NCBI GenBank assembly: GCA_017632855.1
Contig: JAGBQM010000026.1
Location: 1 to 45,240 of the forward strand
Length of the DNA stretch: 45,240 nucleotides
From: Aeriscardovia sp.
GTDB lineage: Bacteria > Actinomycetota > Actinomycetes > Actinomycetales > Bifidobacteriaceae
Reading direction: 5' to 3'
The translations under genes were made by a program, and so were the position numbers. The notes under the pieces were generated by a model. The model made no database searches. It saw nothing but the letters and a program-made list of their open reading frames with translations, and was not told the origin of the DNA. Within the stretch, counting starts at the first letter, position 1. Each line of letters opens with the position of its first letter. Positions 1 through 7,482 of the stretch are shown here, piece after piece.

Positions 1-8
1 ATTACTGC

Positions 9-29
9 AACTCTCATATGGGAGTTTTT
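9..29 (+). terminator. Possible intrinsic terminator of an upstream gene
   Basis: A 7-bp stem (AACTCTC at 9-15 and GGGAGTT at 20-26, including one G-T pair) with a 4-nt loop is followed by a short T-run. It would end a plus-strand transcript entering from outside the window. The stem is short and only moderately GC-rich, so this is tentative. Confidence 0.45.
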
Positions 30-125
30 GGGATTGTGCGATTTTGGGAGGCGTTGCCAGAATTCGACTGTACACCTCTTTAGGGTCGCTTCATGGTTCC
101 TATTCGTTAATTGATAGGGAAGGGT

Positions 126-2438
126 ATGGAATCGAGCAGCCACATTCTCGAATTGAGGCAGGTTAGAAGCAGAAGGCCAAAAGAGTCTGCTGCCGGAAGA
201 TATGCCCGAAGTTATGTAGAGGACAACCGAGTCTTCCCTACAGGATCGCCGGGAAACCTTTCCCCCAGAGAACTTTCAAGTTTCAGGATATTTATAAGAA
301 GGCGTTGGAAAGTCGCTATCCTTTCCCTAGTATTAGCGCTTTTTGTTGAGATTTTCATTTTTAATATGCCATTTTGGAGCAGTAGGACTACTCAGACGCA
401 CACAGTGGAATTTTCTACATCAAATCTCACAAATGTAACTCCCACAACGGGTGGATGGATGACTACGGCAGCAAATCCCACCCTAACTATTACCAATCCT
501 GAAGACCAAAATATAAAGTACATACATTTGAACCAATCCGCTTCAGCCCCTAAGTGGAACACTTACAATTACACGCTTTTCGTCTTTTTTAAAGATGGCA
601 ACACTCCTTATAGCGACAATAATGACCAGGGCAACGTTTCCACGGGGCTTTATAGGAGCCGCTATATCAACTTTGGCGGAAGAAGCCATAAGGTTCAAAT
701 CCAGTTCGACATAGCTTCCGGACTCTTTTTGCCTTTTACCTCGATAACTGTAAATCCGCACGTAGGATTCCATTTCAGCCTTATCCGATTTGCCCTCATG
801 TTGCTTCTTGGCCTGTTTGCGGTATTTCTCGGTCCCAATAGCCCCCTGTGGCGTTGGAGGCTTGACGACTGGGGCGGGTTTGAAATTTGGACCCTTTGCG
901 TAAGCACTCTCTTTATCATGCTCTTCTATGTGCTGATTTTTTATATGTCTGACAGCTGGAGCATTTGGACGGGAGGAAGCCGCAGCGGCGCTTACTGGGG
1001 CACTTACACTTCTTTCAATCAGTATGGAAACTTGGCAAATTCGCTTCTCCATGGCCATACTTGGTTGGATCTCCCGGTTCCGGCACCGTTAAAAGCCATG
1101 CAAAATCCTTATGATCCCTTTACGAGGATGCAGATAATCCAACAGAATCCGGGAATGAAAGTTTTTTGGGATCATGCCTTCTACCACGGCAAGTACTACT
1201 GCTACTTCGGCGTAATCCCAGCGATAGTCTTCTTTATGCCCTTTGAAATGATTACGGGCAAGGAAATGGAGAGCTGTTGGGCCATCCTTATGGCCGTGCT
1301 TATAGCCGCGGTGTTTGCCACCCTGCTTTTGGTGAGAATGTGCAAAATCTGGTTCCCAAACGTTTCTTTCGGAGCGGTGCTCCTCGCCTCTTGGATGCTG
1401 GGCATCGGCGGCGGAATCCTCTACCACGTGTTCACGGCTTCCTTCTACTCGGTTCCAGAAGCTTCCAGCTATATGTTTTCCATGGTGGGACTTTGGTGCT
1501 GGTTTGAGTCGTTGCGTCAAAGAAAAAAAGCAGGTGGCCGCAGAAGGGTAGATGCCTGGTGGATCTTCTTCGGATCCCTGTTTATGGCATGCAATCTGGG
1601 GTGCAGGCCGGGCTACATCTTCCTCTGCTTTTTGGCAATCCCAATATTTTGGACTGCTGTGTTTAAAGAGAGGCTGCTCTTCAGTCGCAAGGGTTTATTT
1701 GCCACCATCATGGTATTCATTCCCTTCTTTCTTGTTTTTATACCCCTCTTTATCTACAACCATGCAAGATTCGGTTCCTTCTTTACTTTTGGCAACACTT
1801 ACCAGCTGACCGGTTTTGACGCATCTCATCCCGCCTTCACGCGGATGTCTGCAGCCAAGGGGATTTTCTACTACCTCTTCCAGCCCATGAATTTAACTAC
1901 TTCCTTTCCCTTTGTAGGTCTCACCGGAACTCCGAGTTTGCTCTTTTATCCCATAGAGCCCTATGAAGGCGGCTATTTCGCCTTCATAGCTCCATTTGCC
2001 CTCATTCTTTTCAGCGTTCCATGGATTTTTTCAAGGAGTAGGCGCGTTGAACTTTCGGGAGAGCTAAATGGGGGGATGTTTGAAGGGAAAAGCGTTCGGC
2101 GTTCAGTCATGGGGTTTGTGTGGACAGCGCTCGCCTCAGGGTTCTTTGTAATGTGCATGGATTCCTACCTTGGCGGAATTTCCCAACGCTATATAAGCGA
2201 CTTTGGAGTAGCGTTTACTTTGGCTGCGATTTGCTGCTACTTATCCCTATTCTCTGCAGCCGGGAAACGGCTAGGGCCCGGTCATAAGCTGCTGATTTTG
2301 TCGGCTGTAGTGGTGGTATGCCTGTGTCTGATCCTGGAATTTTTTGAGACTTTCACCGTCGGCAGGTATGGGTCCCTCCTCTCCTATTGCCCGCAACACT
2401 ACTTCCCTGTCAAAGACTGGTTCCTCTTTCTGAGTTGA
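126..2438 (+). CDS. Polytopic membrane protein, probable GT-C-type glycosyltransferase (paralogue 1)
   Basis: About 770 residues. A basic cytoplasmic N-terminus leads into a first membrane helix near residues 62-82 that ends in IFIFNMPFW. A predicted extracytoplasmic domain of about 130 residues follows, then roughly ten further hydrophobic segments. The motif FYHGKYYCYFGVIPA lies in the membrane region and the protein ends WFLFL. A paralogue at 35565-37808 shares the same architecture and both motifs. This layout fits GT-C enzymes that use lipid-linked sugars outside the membrane, but no catalytic residue can be assigned. The start chosen is ATG 126, preceded by AGGGA at 116-120; a TTG at 111 is possible. 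The stop is followed at once by a family 2 glycosyltransferase, suggesting an operon in which that enzyme supplies the polyprenyl-phosphate sugar used here. Function is inferred from context and topology. Confidence 0.7.
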   Translation: MESSSHILELRQVRSRRPKESAAGRYARSYVEDNRVFPTGSPGNLSPRELSSFRIFIRRRWKVAILSLVLALFVEIFIFNMPFWSSRTTQTHTVEFSTSNLTNVTPTTGGWMTTAANPTLTITNPEDQNIKYIHLNQSASAPKWNTYNYTLFVFFKDGNTPYSDNNDQGNVSTGLYRSRYINFGGRSHKVQIQFDIASGLFLPFTSITVNPHVGFHFSLIRFALMLLLGLFAVFLGPNSPLWRWRLDDWGGFEIWTLCVSTLFIMLFYVLIFYMSDSWSIWTGGSRSGAYWGTYTSFNQYGNLANSLLHGHTWLDLPVPAPLKAMQNPYDPFTRMQIIQQNPGMKVFWDHAFYHGKYYCYFGVIPAIVFFMPFEMITGKEMESCWAILMAVLIAAVFATLLLVRMCKIWFPNVSFGAVLLASWMLGIGGGILYHVFTASFYSVPEASSYMFSMVGLWCWFESLRQRKKAGGRRRVDAWWIFFGSLFMACNLGCRPGYIFLCFLAIPIFWTAVFKERLLFSRKGLFATIMVFIPFFLVFIPLFIYNHARFGSFFTFGNTYQLTGFDASHPAFTRMSAAKGIFYYLFQPMNLTTSFPFVGLTGTPSLLFYPIEPYEGGYFAFIAPFALILFSVPWIFSRSRRVELSGELNGGMFEGKSVRRSVMGFVWTALASGFFVMCMDSYLGGISQRYISDFGVAFTLAAICCYLSLFSAAGKRLGPGHKLLILSAVVVVCLCLILEFFETFTVGRYGSLLSYCPQHYFPVKDWFLFLS

Positions 2439-2450
2439 TTGGAGTTGAGA

Positions 2451-3395
2451 ATGAGGCCTGAAATAGCTGTTTTAGTCCCCTGCTATAACGAGGAACAAAC
2501 TGTGGGGAAAGTCGTTAAGGACTTCAAAAAGGTACTGCCTGAAGCCACGATATATGTATATGACAACAACTCCACCGACAATACCGCCAAAGAAGCCGAA
2601 TCCGCAGGAGCGGTGGTCAGAAAAGAACCGCAGCAGGGCAAGGGGAATGTAGTGCGCAGCATGTTTCGCGATATTGATGCCGACGTATACCTGATGGTGG
2701 ACGGAGACGACACCTACCCTGCGGAAGCAGCCAGATCAATGGTGGACAAGGTTCTTAACGAGGGTTACGACATGGTGGTGGGAGACAGGCTGTCTTCCAC
2801 CTATTTTTCGGAAAATAAGCGTTTTTCCAGAACCCTTGGCAATGAAATGGCCAAATGGTGGATTAACCTGCTTTTTCATGCCCACCTCCACGACATTCTC
2901 ACGGGCTACAGGGCGATGAGCTTCGAGTTTGCAAAAACCTATCCGACGCTTCATCCCGGTTTTGAACTTGAAACGGAAATGACTATGCAAGCCCTGGATA
3001 AGAGGTGCAGGATTATTGAAATTCCCGTGCAGTTCCGCGAAAGGCCTGCAGGATCTTTTTCAAAAATGAAGCCCTTTTCAGATGGGCTTGGCGTGGTCAA
3101 ATCTTTTTACGTCATGGTTTCCCGATTCAGGCCCGTGATTTTTTTCGGACTCATAGCATCCGTTCTTTTTGCAGACTCTATAGGGCTGTGGATTTGGGGC
3201 GGCGTCGGATTCGGGTGTTTAAACGCTATTTCTGAAATTTTTGTCTTGATAGGAGGGGCGCTTTGCGCCCTATGCGGATTTTTCAGCGTTGCGGTGGGGA
3301 CAATCTTAAATATGCAGGCAAAGCATGCCAGGGAAAAATACATTGTCGATTGCAATTTCTTCACTCTCAAAAGAAAAGAAATGAAAAAGGCCTAA
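2451..3395 (+). CDS. Family 2 glycosyltransferase, DPM1/GtrB-like polyprenyl-phosphate sugar synthase
   Basis: 314 residues. The GT-A nucleotide-binding start VLVPCYNEE is at the extreme N-terminus and the metal-binding DGDD motif is within MVDGDDTYP. Two C-terminal hydrophobic segments (around residues 220-245 and 260-290) match the bactoprenol-glycosyltransferase (GtrB/DPM1) layout. Such enzymes move a sugar from a nucleotide donor to undecaprenyl or decaprenyl phosphate on the cytoplasmic face. ATG 2451 is preferred over an in-frame TTG at 2439 because GGAG at 2441-2444 sits 6 nt upstream. The gene lies 12 nt after the GT-C-like gene, so the pair probably makes and then uses a lipid-linked monosaccharide. 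The sugar cannot be told from sequence alone. Confidence 0.85.
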   Translation: MRPEIAVLVPCYNEEQTVGKVVKDFKKVLPEATIYVYDNNSTDNTAKEAESAGAVVRKEPQQGKGNVVRSMFRDIDADVYLMVDGDDTYPAEAARSMVDKVLNEGYDMVVGDRLSSTYFSENKRFSRTLGNEMAKWWINLLFHAHLHDILTGYRAMSFEFAKTYPTLHPGFELETEMTMQALDKRCRIIEIPVQFRERPAGSFSKMKPFSDGLGVVKSFYVMVSRFRPVIFFGLIASVLFADSIGLWIWGGVGFGCLNAISEIFVLIGGALCALCGFFSVAVGTILNMQAKHAREKYIVDCNFFTLKRKEMKKA

Positions 3396-3457
3396 TACCC
3401 ATGCAAAATCCACGGCTTTTCCTTTAAACTCTGTTTAACAACATAAAGGGAGGGCCT

Positions 3458-5323
3458 ATGGGCAAAATAAGATTTGCAAACGTCATCTTTGAAAATCCCC
3501 TGCAGGAAGAGCGTCACTCCAGGCTCTTTTACAGAGGAAACGGACAGGCATGGAAAGAAGGGGAATCGCGCTTTCTTTCCCCCGGCTCTTTTTTTGACTT
3601 CACTACTTATTTCAACTCCCTTTCAGTAAAAAAGCTGCGCCTCTACACTTCAGCTTCCTCTTTCTCCTTACACCTAGAGCTCAGGGGGGGGAGATGCGAA
3701 GTTAAGAGGGGGAGCGCGGGAAACTTTTCTCACGAAGGAGAATTTGAAAAAGAAGCGCTCCCCGTGCCGGCATCTGAGGAATGGCACACTTTTTCCATTC
3801 CTTTTACCCCCAGAGAAAGCGACGTTTTATCCTCTTTCGCCATAAGGACTCATGAAGAAAAGGTGGAAGTGGGGGAATGCTACTGGGAGCTTGAAACGGA
3901 AGACGTTAAAGATGCCAGGCTTGCGATAATTTCTACTACCTTCAAAAAGGAATCCTATATCCAAAAGACAATAAGGGCTTTTAAAGAGGATTTCTTCAAG
4001 GATTTTGGCAGTTCCCACTTCTTTGTAATAGATAACGGCAGAACTTTGGATCCCGCGCTGGGAGATGAAAACATATCCATTATTTCCAATCCCAATGTAG
4101 GAGGCGCAGGGGGCTTTGCCAAAGGAATGCTGGAGGCGATGAAGGAAGGGGATAAATTTACCCACGTTCTTTTAATGGACGATGACGTGGAAATATGCAC
4201 AGAATCCGTGAAAAGGACGGCGCGACTTCTTTCCATATTGAAGCCTGAGTGGAAAAAGGCCTTTGTAGCCGGGGCGATGCTTAATTTCGACAATAAGAAC
4301 CTTCAGATGGAAGACGCCGGCTTTATGACGAAAAAGGGCCGTTTCGCCCCTCAAAAACCTGTGTTGGGAGTAGATCAGGTTGAAGGCCTGGTTAGAAATG
4401 AAACTTTCGAGCCCTTGGAAGGAATGAAAAAGCAGGGTTATGCCTCATGGTGGTACTGCGCAATTCCAATAGGGGAAATAGAAAGAATAGGACTTCCACT
4501 TCCTCTGTTCTTGAGGGGGGACGATGCGGAGTATTCCCTGAGAGCCGAAGCGAAAATTATCACTATGAATTCCATCGGCCTCTGGCATATGGCTTTTCAA
4601 GTAAAGTACAGTGCGGCCGTGGAAAGGTATCAGGTAGTCAGAAACGTATTTGTCGCCAGGTTCGCTACGGGCTTCGCTCCCGATTCCGATTTTTTGTTCG
4701 ATATGAAAAACTCCCTCAGGCTGGAGCTTAAAAAATTCGGATATGACAACGCCTCCCTCGTTCTTGACGGGTTTGAGGACTTCCTAAGGGGGCCGCGCTT
4801 TCTTTCAAACCCTCTTAGAGTACAGGATGCCTTCAAAAGGGCCAATAAAGCCCAGGAACAAATGGTGGATTTCTCCACTTTGCAGCAGCGCGCTTCCACT
4901 ATTGCCGAGCTTCAAAACTTCGACGTATTCTCTCTTTCTTACCAGGACATTCATTCCCAAAAAGAAAGGGCGCTTCCGGAGAGAATTTTTGATTTCGCCT
5001 CGGCAAATGGGCAAAGACTGGTAAAAACCAAAGGGGAAGGGTACGCCGTTATTCCTGCGGAAGGATGGGAGTATCCCGCGTCGGAAATCCGCGGAAAAAG
5101 AGTGCTGGTACTTATTGACTGGTTTAACCGGAAAGGATGCATAAGGACGAAAGACAAGGAAAGGTTTAATCAGATTTCCAAGCGTTATGAGAGGGATATG
5201 TATTACTTCAAAACGCATCTTTCACACCTCAAAAGCATTTGGGCCGCAGCCGGAATGTCTTTTACAACCGAACGCTTTTGGAATGAATACCTGCGCAGGG
5301 CAAAGGCATTAACCGAGGAATAA
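3458..5323 (+). CDS. GlfT2-like galactofuranosyltransferase (1)
   Basis: 621 residues, close to mycobacterial GlfT2 (about 637). An N-terminal beta-rich domain (about 1-150) precedes a GT-A domain. The LLMDDDVE motif has aspartates at 241-243, an acidic GDDAEYSL motif lies at about 354-361, and H377 in WHMAF occupies the place of the GlfT2 metal-binding histidine. A conserved GGAGGFAKGM stretch precedes the DDD. GlfT2 adds alternating beta-1,5 and beta-1,6 galactofuranose from UDP-Galf to a lipid-linked galactan on the inner membrane face. A strong AGGGAGG lies upstream of ATG 3458. A second family member is at 9188 and the UDP-Galf-producing mutase gene is at 11070, which supports the substrate. 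Which linkage it makes is unknown. Confidence 0.88.
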   Translation: MGKIRFANVIFENPLQEERHSRLFYRGNGQAWKEGESRFLSPGSFFDFTTYFNSLSVKKLRLYTSASSFSLHLELRGGRCEVKRGSAGNFSHEGEFEKEALPVPASEEWHTFSIPFTPRESDVLSSFAIRTHEEKVEVGECYWELETEDVKDARLAIISTTFKKESYIQKTIRAFKEDFFKDFGSSHFFVIDNGRTLDPALGDENISIISNPNVGGAGGFAKGMLEAMKEGDKFTHVLLMDDDVEICTESVKRTARLLSILKPEWKKAFVAGAMLNFDNKNLQMEDAGFMTKKGRFAPQKPVLGVDQVEGLVRNETFEPLEGMKKQGYASWWYCAIPIGEIERIGLPLPLFLRGDDAEYSLRAEAKIITMNSIGLWHMAFQVKYSAAVERYQVVRNVFVARFATGFAPDSDFLFDMKNSLRLELKKFGYDNASLVLDGFEDFLRGPRFLSNPLRVQDAFKRANKAQEQMVDFSTLQQRASTIAELQNFDVFSLSYQDIHSQKERALPERIFDFASANGQRLVKTKGEGYAVIPAEGWEYPASEIRGKRVLVLIDWFNRKGCIRTKDKERFNQISKRYERDMYYFKTHLSHLKSIWAAAGMSFTTERFWNEYLRRAKALTEE

Positions 5324-5391
5324 AGATACTTTTTAGGTGTTGAAATATAAAATCAAAATAGGAGAAAATCCCCTCCAGCAAGGAGAAATTT

Positions 5392-6546
5392 ATGAAGTAC
5401 ATGGCACATGAGGACGCAGACCTGGCCGTAAAAAGCGCCGGTGATTTGAGCGCCCTCTCCGCAAAGAAAGTGCTGGTCCTTGGGGCCACTGGCATGGTAG
5501 GGTCCGTTCTTTCCTATGCTCTGGCTAAGGCGGGAGCTTATGTAAGCGCTGCGGGAAGAAACGCGAAACTTTTAGAGGAAAGGTTTAAAGACGCCCAAAT
5601 CAAGACTATAGAAATTTTTGACGTCACCAATCCCGTAATAATCCGCCAGGCCATGACCTCCGACTCTTTCGACTTTATCGTCGACTGCGCTGCGCCCGCA
5701 GATCCCAAGGCTGCAATGGAGGATCCGGTAGAGGTCCTCAGAGACAACTTCTTCGGACTCGACAACGTTCTTTCCGTACTGGCCGAAGATGTGAAGGCCG
5801 CAGAAAGGCGTGGAAGGAAGCCCGAAACTCCGGTTGTCTTGTTTGTTTCCAGCAATGCCGTCTACGGCCAGGGAGAAGATGGGGCTGCCTGCGAAAAGTG
5901 CGCGGGGATTATAGACTTCACCTGCCCCTTCGGAACATACGCGGTGGCGAAGGGAGCTTCTGAAGCTTTGGCTGCGGCCTATTCTCGCCAATTCGGGTTG
6001 GATGTCAGGGTGGCAAGGCCCGGAATCGTTTACGGACCCGAGTTTATTCCCGGAGATACCAGGCCTTTTGCCGTAGTGCTTTCAAGGGCCGCAGCCGGAA
6101 AGGATCTCCTGCTTCCCGAGGGAATGGGAAGAGTGGAAGCTGATATCACTTACGTTTCGGACTGCGTGGCCGGCCTGTTGGCAATTCTCGCCCGCGGAGA
6201 GAAGGGATGCTACAACGTTTCCAATACCGAAGCTCAAATCGATCTCGCCACTGCCCTTAAGGACGTAGCTAAGGAGGCTGGAGTGGAAGTAAAAGAAGGA
6301 TCTTGCTCTAACGATTGCTCCGACGGATCCTGCTGCACTATGAAGAAGCCGAGCTGCTCTGACGGGTCCTGCTGCGGAGGATCTTCCTGCAGTTCAGAGT
6401 CTGAGTGCTGCGGAAAAGAAAAGGCGGAATGCAAGTTTCCCCGTCTTACCCGCCTGAATTGCGACAAACTTCAAAAACTGGGCTGGAAGCCTAAGGTCGG
6501 CCCTGAAGACGGAATCGGCCTCTCCCTGAAAGCCTTGAAAAAGTAA
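5392..6546 (+). CDS. NAD(P)-dependent SDR epimerase/dehydratase with a cysteine-rich insertion
   Basis: 384 residues. The Rossmann glycine motif GATGMVG lies near residues 29-35. The SSNAVYG segment and the catalytic-type YAVAK motif are those of extended SDR sugar-nucleotide epimerases/dehydratases such as GalE and RmlB relatives. Residues 305-347 form an insertion with 11 cysteines, including three CC pairs and a repeated CSDGSCC unit, placed before the usual C-terminal helix (LGWKPKVGPEDGI). This insertion is not part of the SDR fold and looks like a metal-binding or redox-sensitive element. AAGGAG lies upstream of ATG 5392. The gene sits between the GlfT2-like and ABC exporter genes, so it probably modifies a nucleotide sugar for the same glycan; UDP-glucose 4-epimerase activity feeding Glf is plausible but unproven. 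Confidence 0.8.
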   Translation: MKYMAHEDADLAVKSAGDLSALSAKKVLVLGATGMVGSVLSYALAKAGAYVSAAGRNAKLLEERFKDAQIKTIEIFDVTNPVIIRQAMTSDSFDFIVDCAAPADPKAAMEDPVEVLRDNFFGLDNVLSVLAEDVKAAERRGRKPETPVVLFVSSNAVYGQGEDGAACEKCAGIIDFTCPFGTYAVAKGASEALAAAYSRQFGLDVRVARPGIVYGPEFIPGDTRPFAVVLSRAAAGKDLLLPEGMGRVEADITYVSDCVAGLLAILARGEKGCYNVSNTEAQIDLATALKDVAKEAGVEVKEGSCSNDCSDGSCCTMKKPSCSDGSCCGGSSCSSESECCGKEKAECKFPRLTRLNCDKLQKLGWKPKVGPEDGIGLSLKALKK

Positions 6547-6564
6547 GCTCGCTTTTTGACTTTG

Positions 6565-6602
6565 AAAGCGAATCTTCTGTCTAGGAGATTCGCTTTTATT
6601 AT
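6565..6602 (+). terminator. Intrinsic terminator between epimerase and exporter genes
   Basis: A perfect 11-bp stem (AAAGCGAATCT at 6565-6575 and AGATTCGCTTT at 6586-6596) with a 10-nt loop is followed by TATTATTTTT. It begins 18 nt after the epimerase stop. It would separate, at least partly, the first half of the glycan locus from the ABC exporter genes, and it argues that exporter translation starts after it. Confidence 0.75.
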
Positions 6603-6621
6603 TTTTGTTATTATAAGCTCT

Positions 6622-7482
6622 GTGAAACGAGCGCACGCAGCAGCAAGTGCCATCAAGCCCTCTACAAGCAAGATTCGGCGCAATTGGATAATTCTCAAGG
6701 CCCTTGTCCATACCGATTTCAAACTTCGTTATCAGGGCTCTTTTCTGGGGGTAATTTGGTCCGTGCTCGAACCCCTTATGATGTTTGCAGTCATGTATGT
6801 GGTGTTTGCAAAGTTTTTGAGGATGTCTGACGGGACCAGGACGTATCCGGTGGTGCTGCTTTTGGGTATAAGCTCATGGCAGTTTGTCACAGACTCGACA
6901 AACGTCGGCTTAAGATCCATAGTCGACCGCGGAGACATGCTCAGAAAAGTGCATTTTCCCAACTACATAGTCGTAGTTGCAGCCACTATGGGGGCCCTGA
7001 TAACCTACGGCATAAACCTTGGCGTAGTTCTGATTTTTGCCTTTGGCTACAGGGTGCACTTTACCTGGAGGGTGGTGCTGGTTCCCCTAAACATTATCGA
7101 GCTTTACTGCGTCACTCTGGGACTCACTTTGATCATGGCGACCATGTACGCCTACTACAGGGATATTGCCCACATTTGGGATGTCCTGCAGCAGGTAATA
7201 ATGTACGGAATGCCTATAGTCTACCCTCTCAGTTACGTTTTGAGGCGCAGGGGGATCGTGGGAAAGCTGGGAAAGCTGGAACTTTTAAATCCCTTTGCGC
7301 AGTTTATACAGGACATCCGCCACAATCTTATAGCTCCGGCCACGCAGCAGACTATCTGGAACCTTTATCCAAACAGCCTCTGGTACCTTAAGGCCGTTCC
7401 CATAGTTTTAATGCTGTTGCTCTTTTTCTTGGGGATTTTCATCTTTAGCAAGAACAGCAAGAGGTTTGCAGAGGTGATGTAA
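6622..7482 (+). CDS. wzm: ABC-2 type polysaccharide export permease (Wzm/RfbD-like)
   Basis: 286 residues from the GTG start chosen here. It has six hydrophobic segments and the ABC-2 permease start KALVHTDFKLRYQGSFLGVIW, with the conserved F/L-R-Y-x-x-S-x-L-G-x-x-W pattern of O-antigen and teichoic acid exporters. Wzm forms the membrane channel through which Wzt drives a lipid-linked polysaccharide outward. The reading frame is open back to a TTG at 6556, but that extension would span the intrinsic terminator at 6565-6602. GTG 6622 has no clear ribosome binding site; a TATTAT at 6609-6614 places it where a leaderless transcript would begin. The stop overlaps the Wzt start as TAATG, so the two are translationally coupled. 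Confidence 0.85.
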   Translation: MKRAHAAASAIKPSTSKIRRNWIILKALVHTDFKLRYQGSFLGVIWSVLEPLMMFAVMYVVFAKFLRMSDGTRTYPVVLLLGISSWQFVTDSTNVGLRSIVDRGDMLRKVHFPNYIVVVAATMGALITYGINLGVVLIFAFGYRVHFTWRVVLVPLNIIELYCVTLGLTLIMATMYAYYRDIAHIWDVLQQVIMYGMPIVYPLSYVLRRRGIVGKLGKLELLNPFAQFIQDIRHNLIAPATQQTIWNLYPNSLWYLKAVPIVLMLLLFFLGIFIFSKNSKRFAEVM

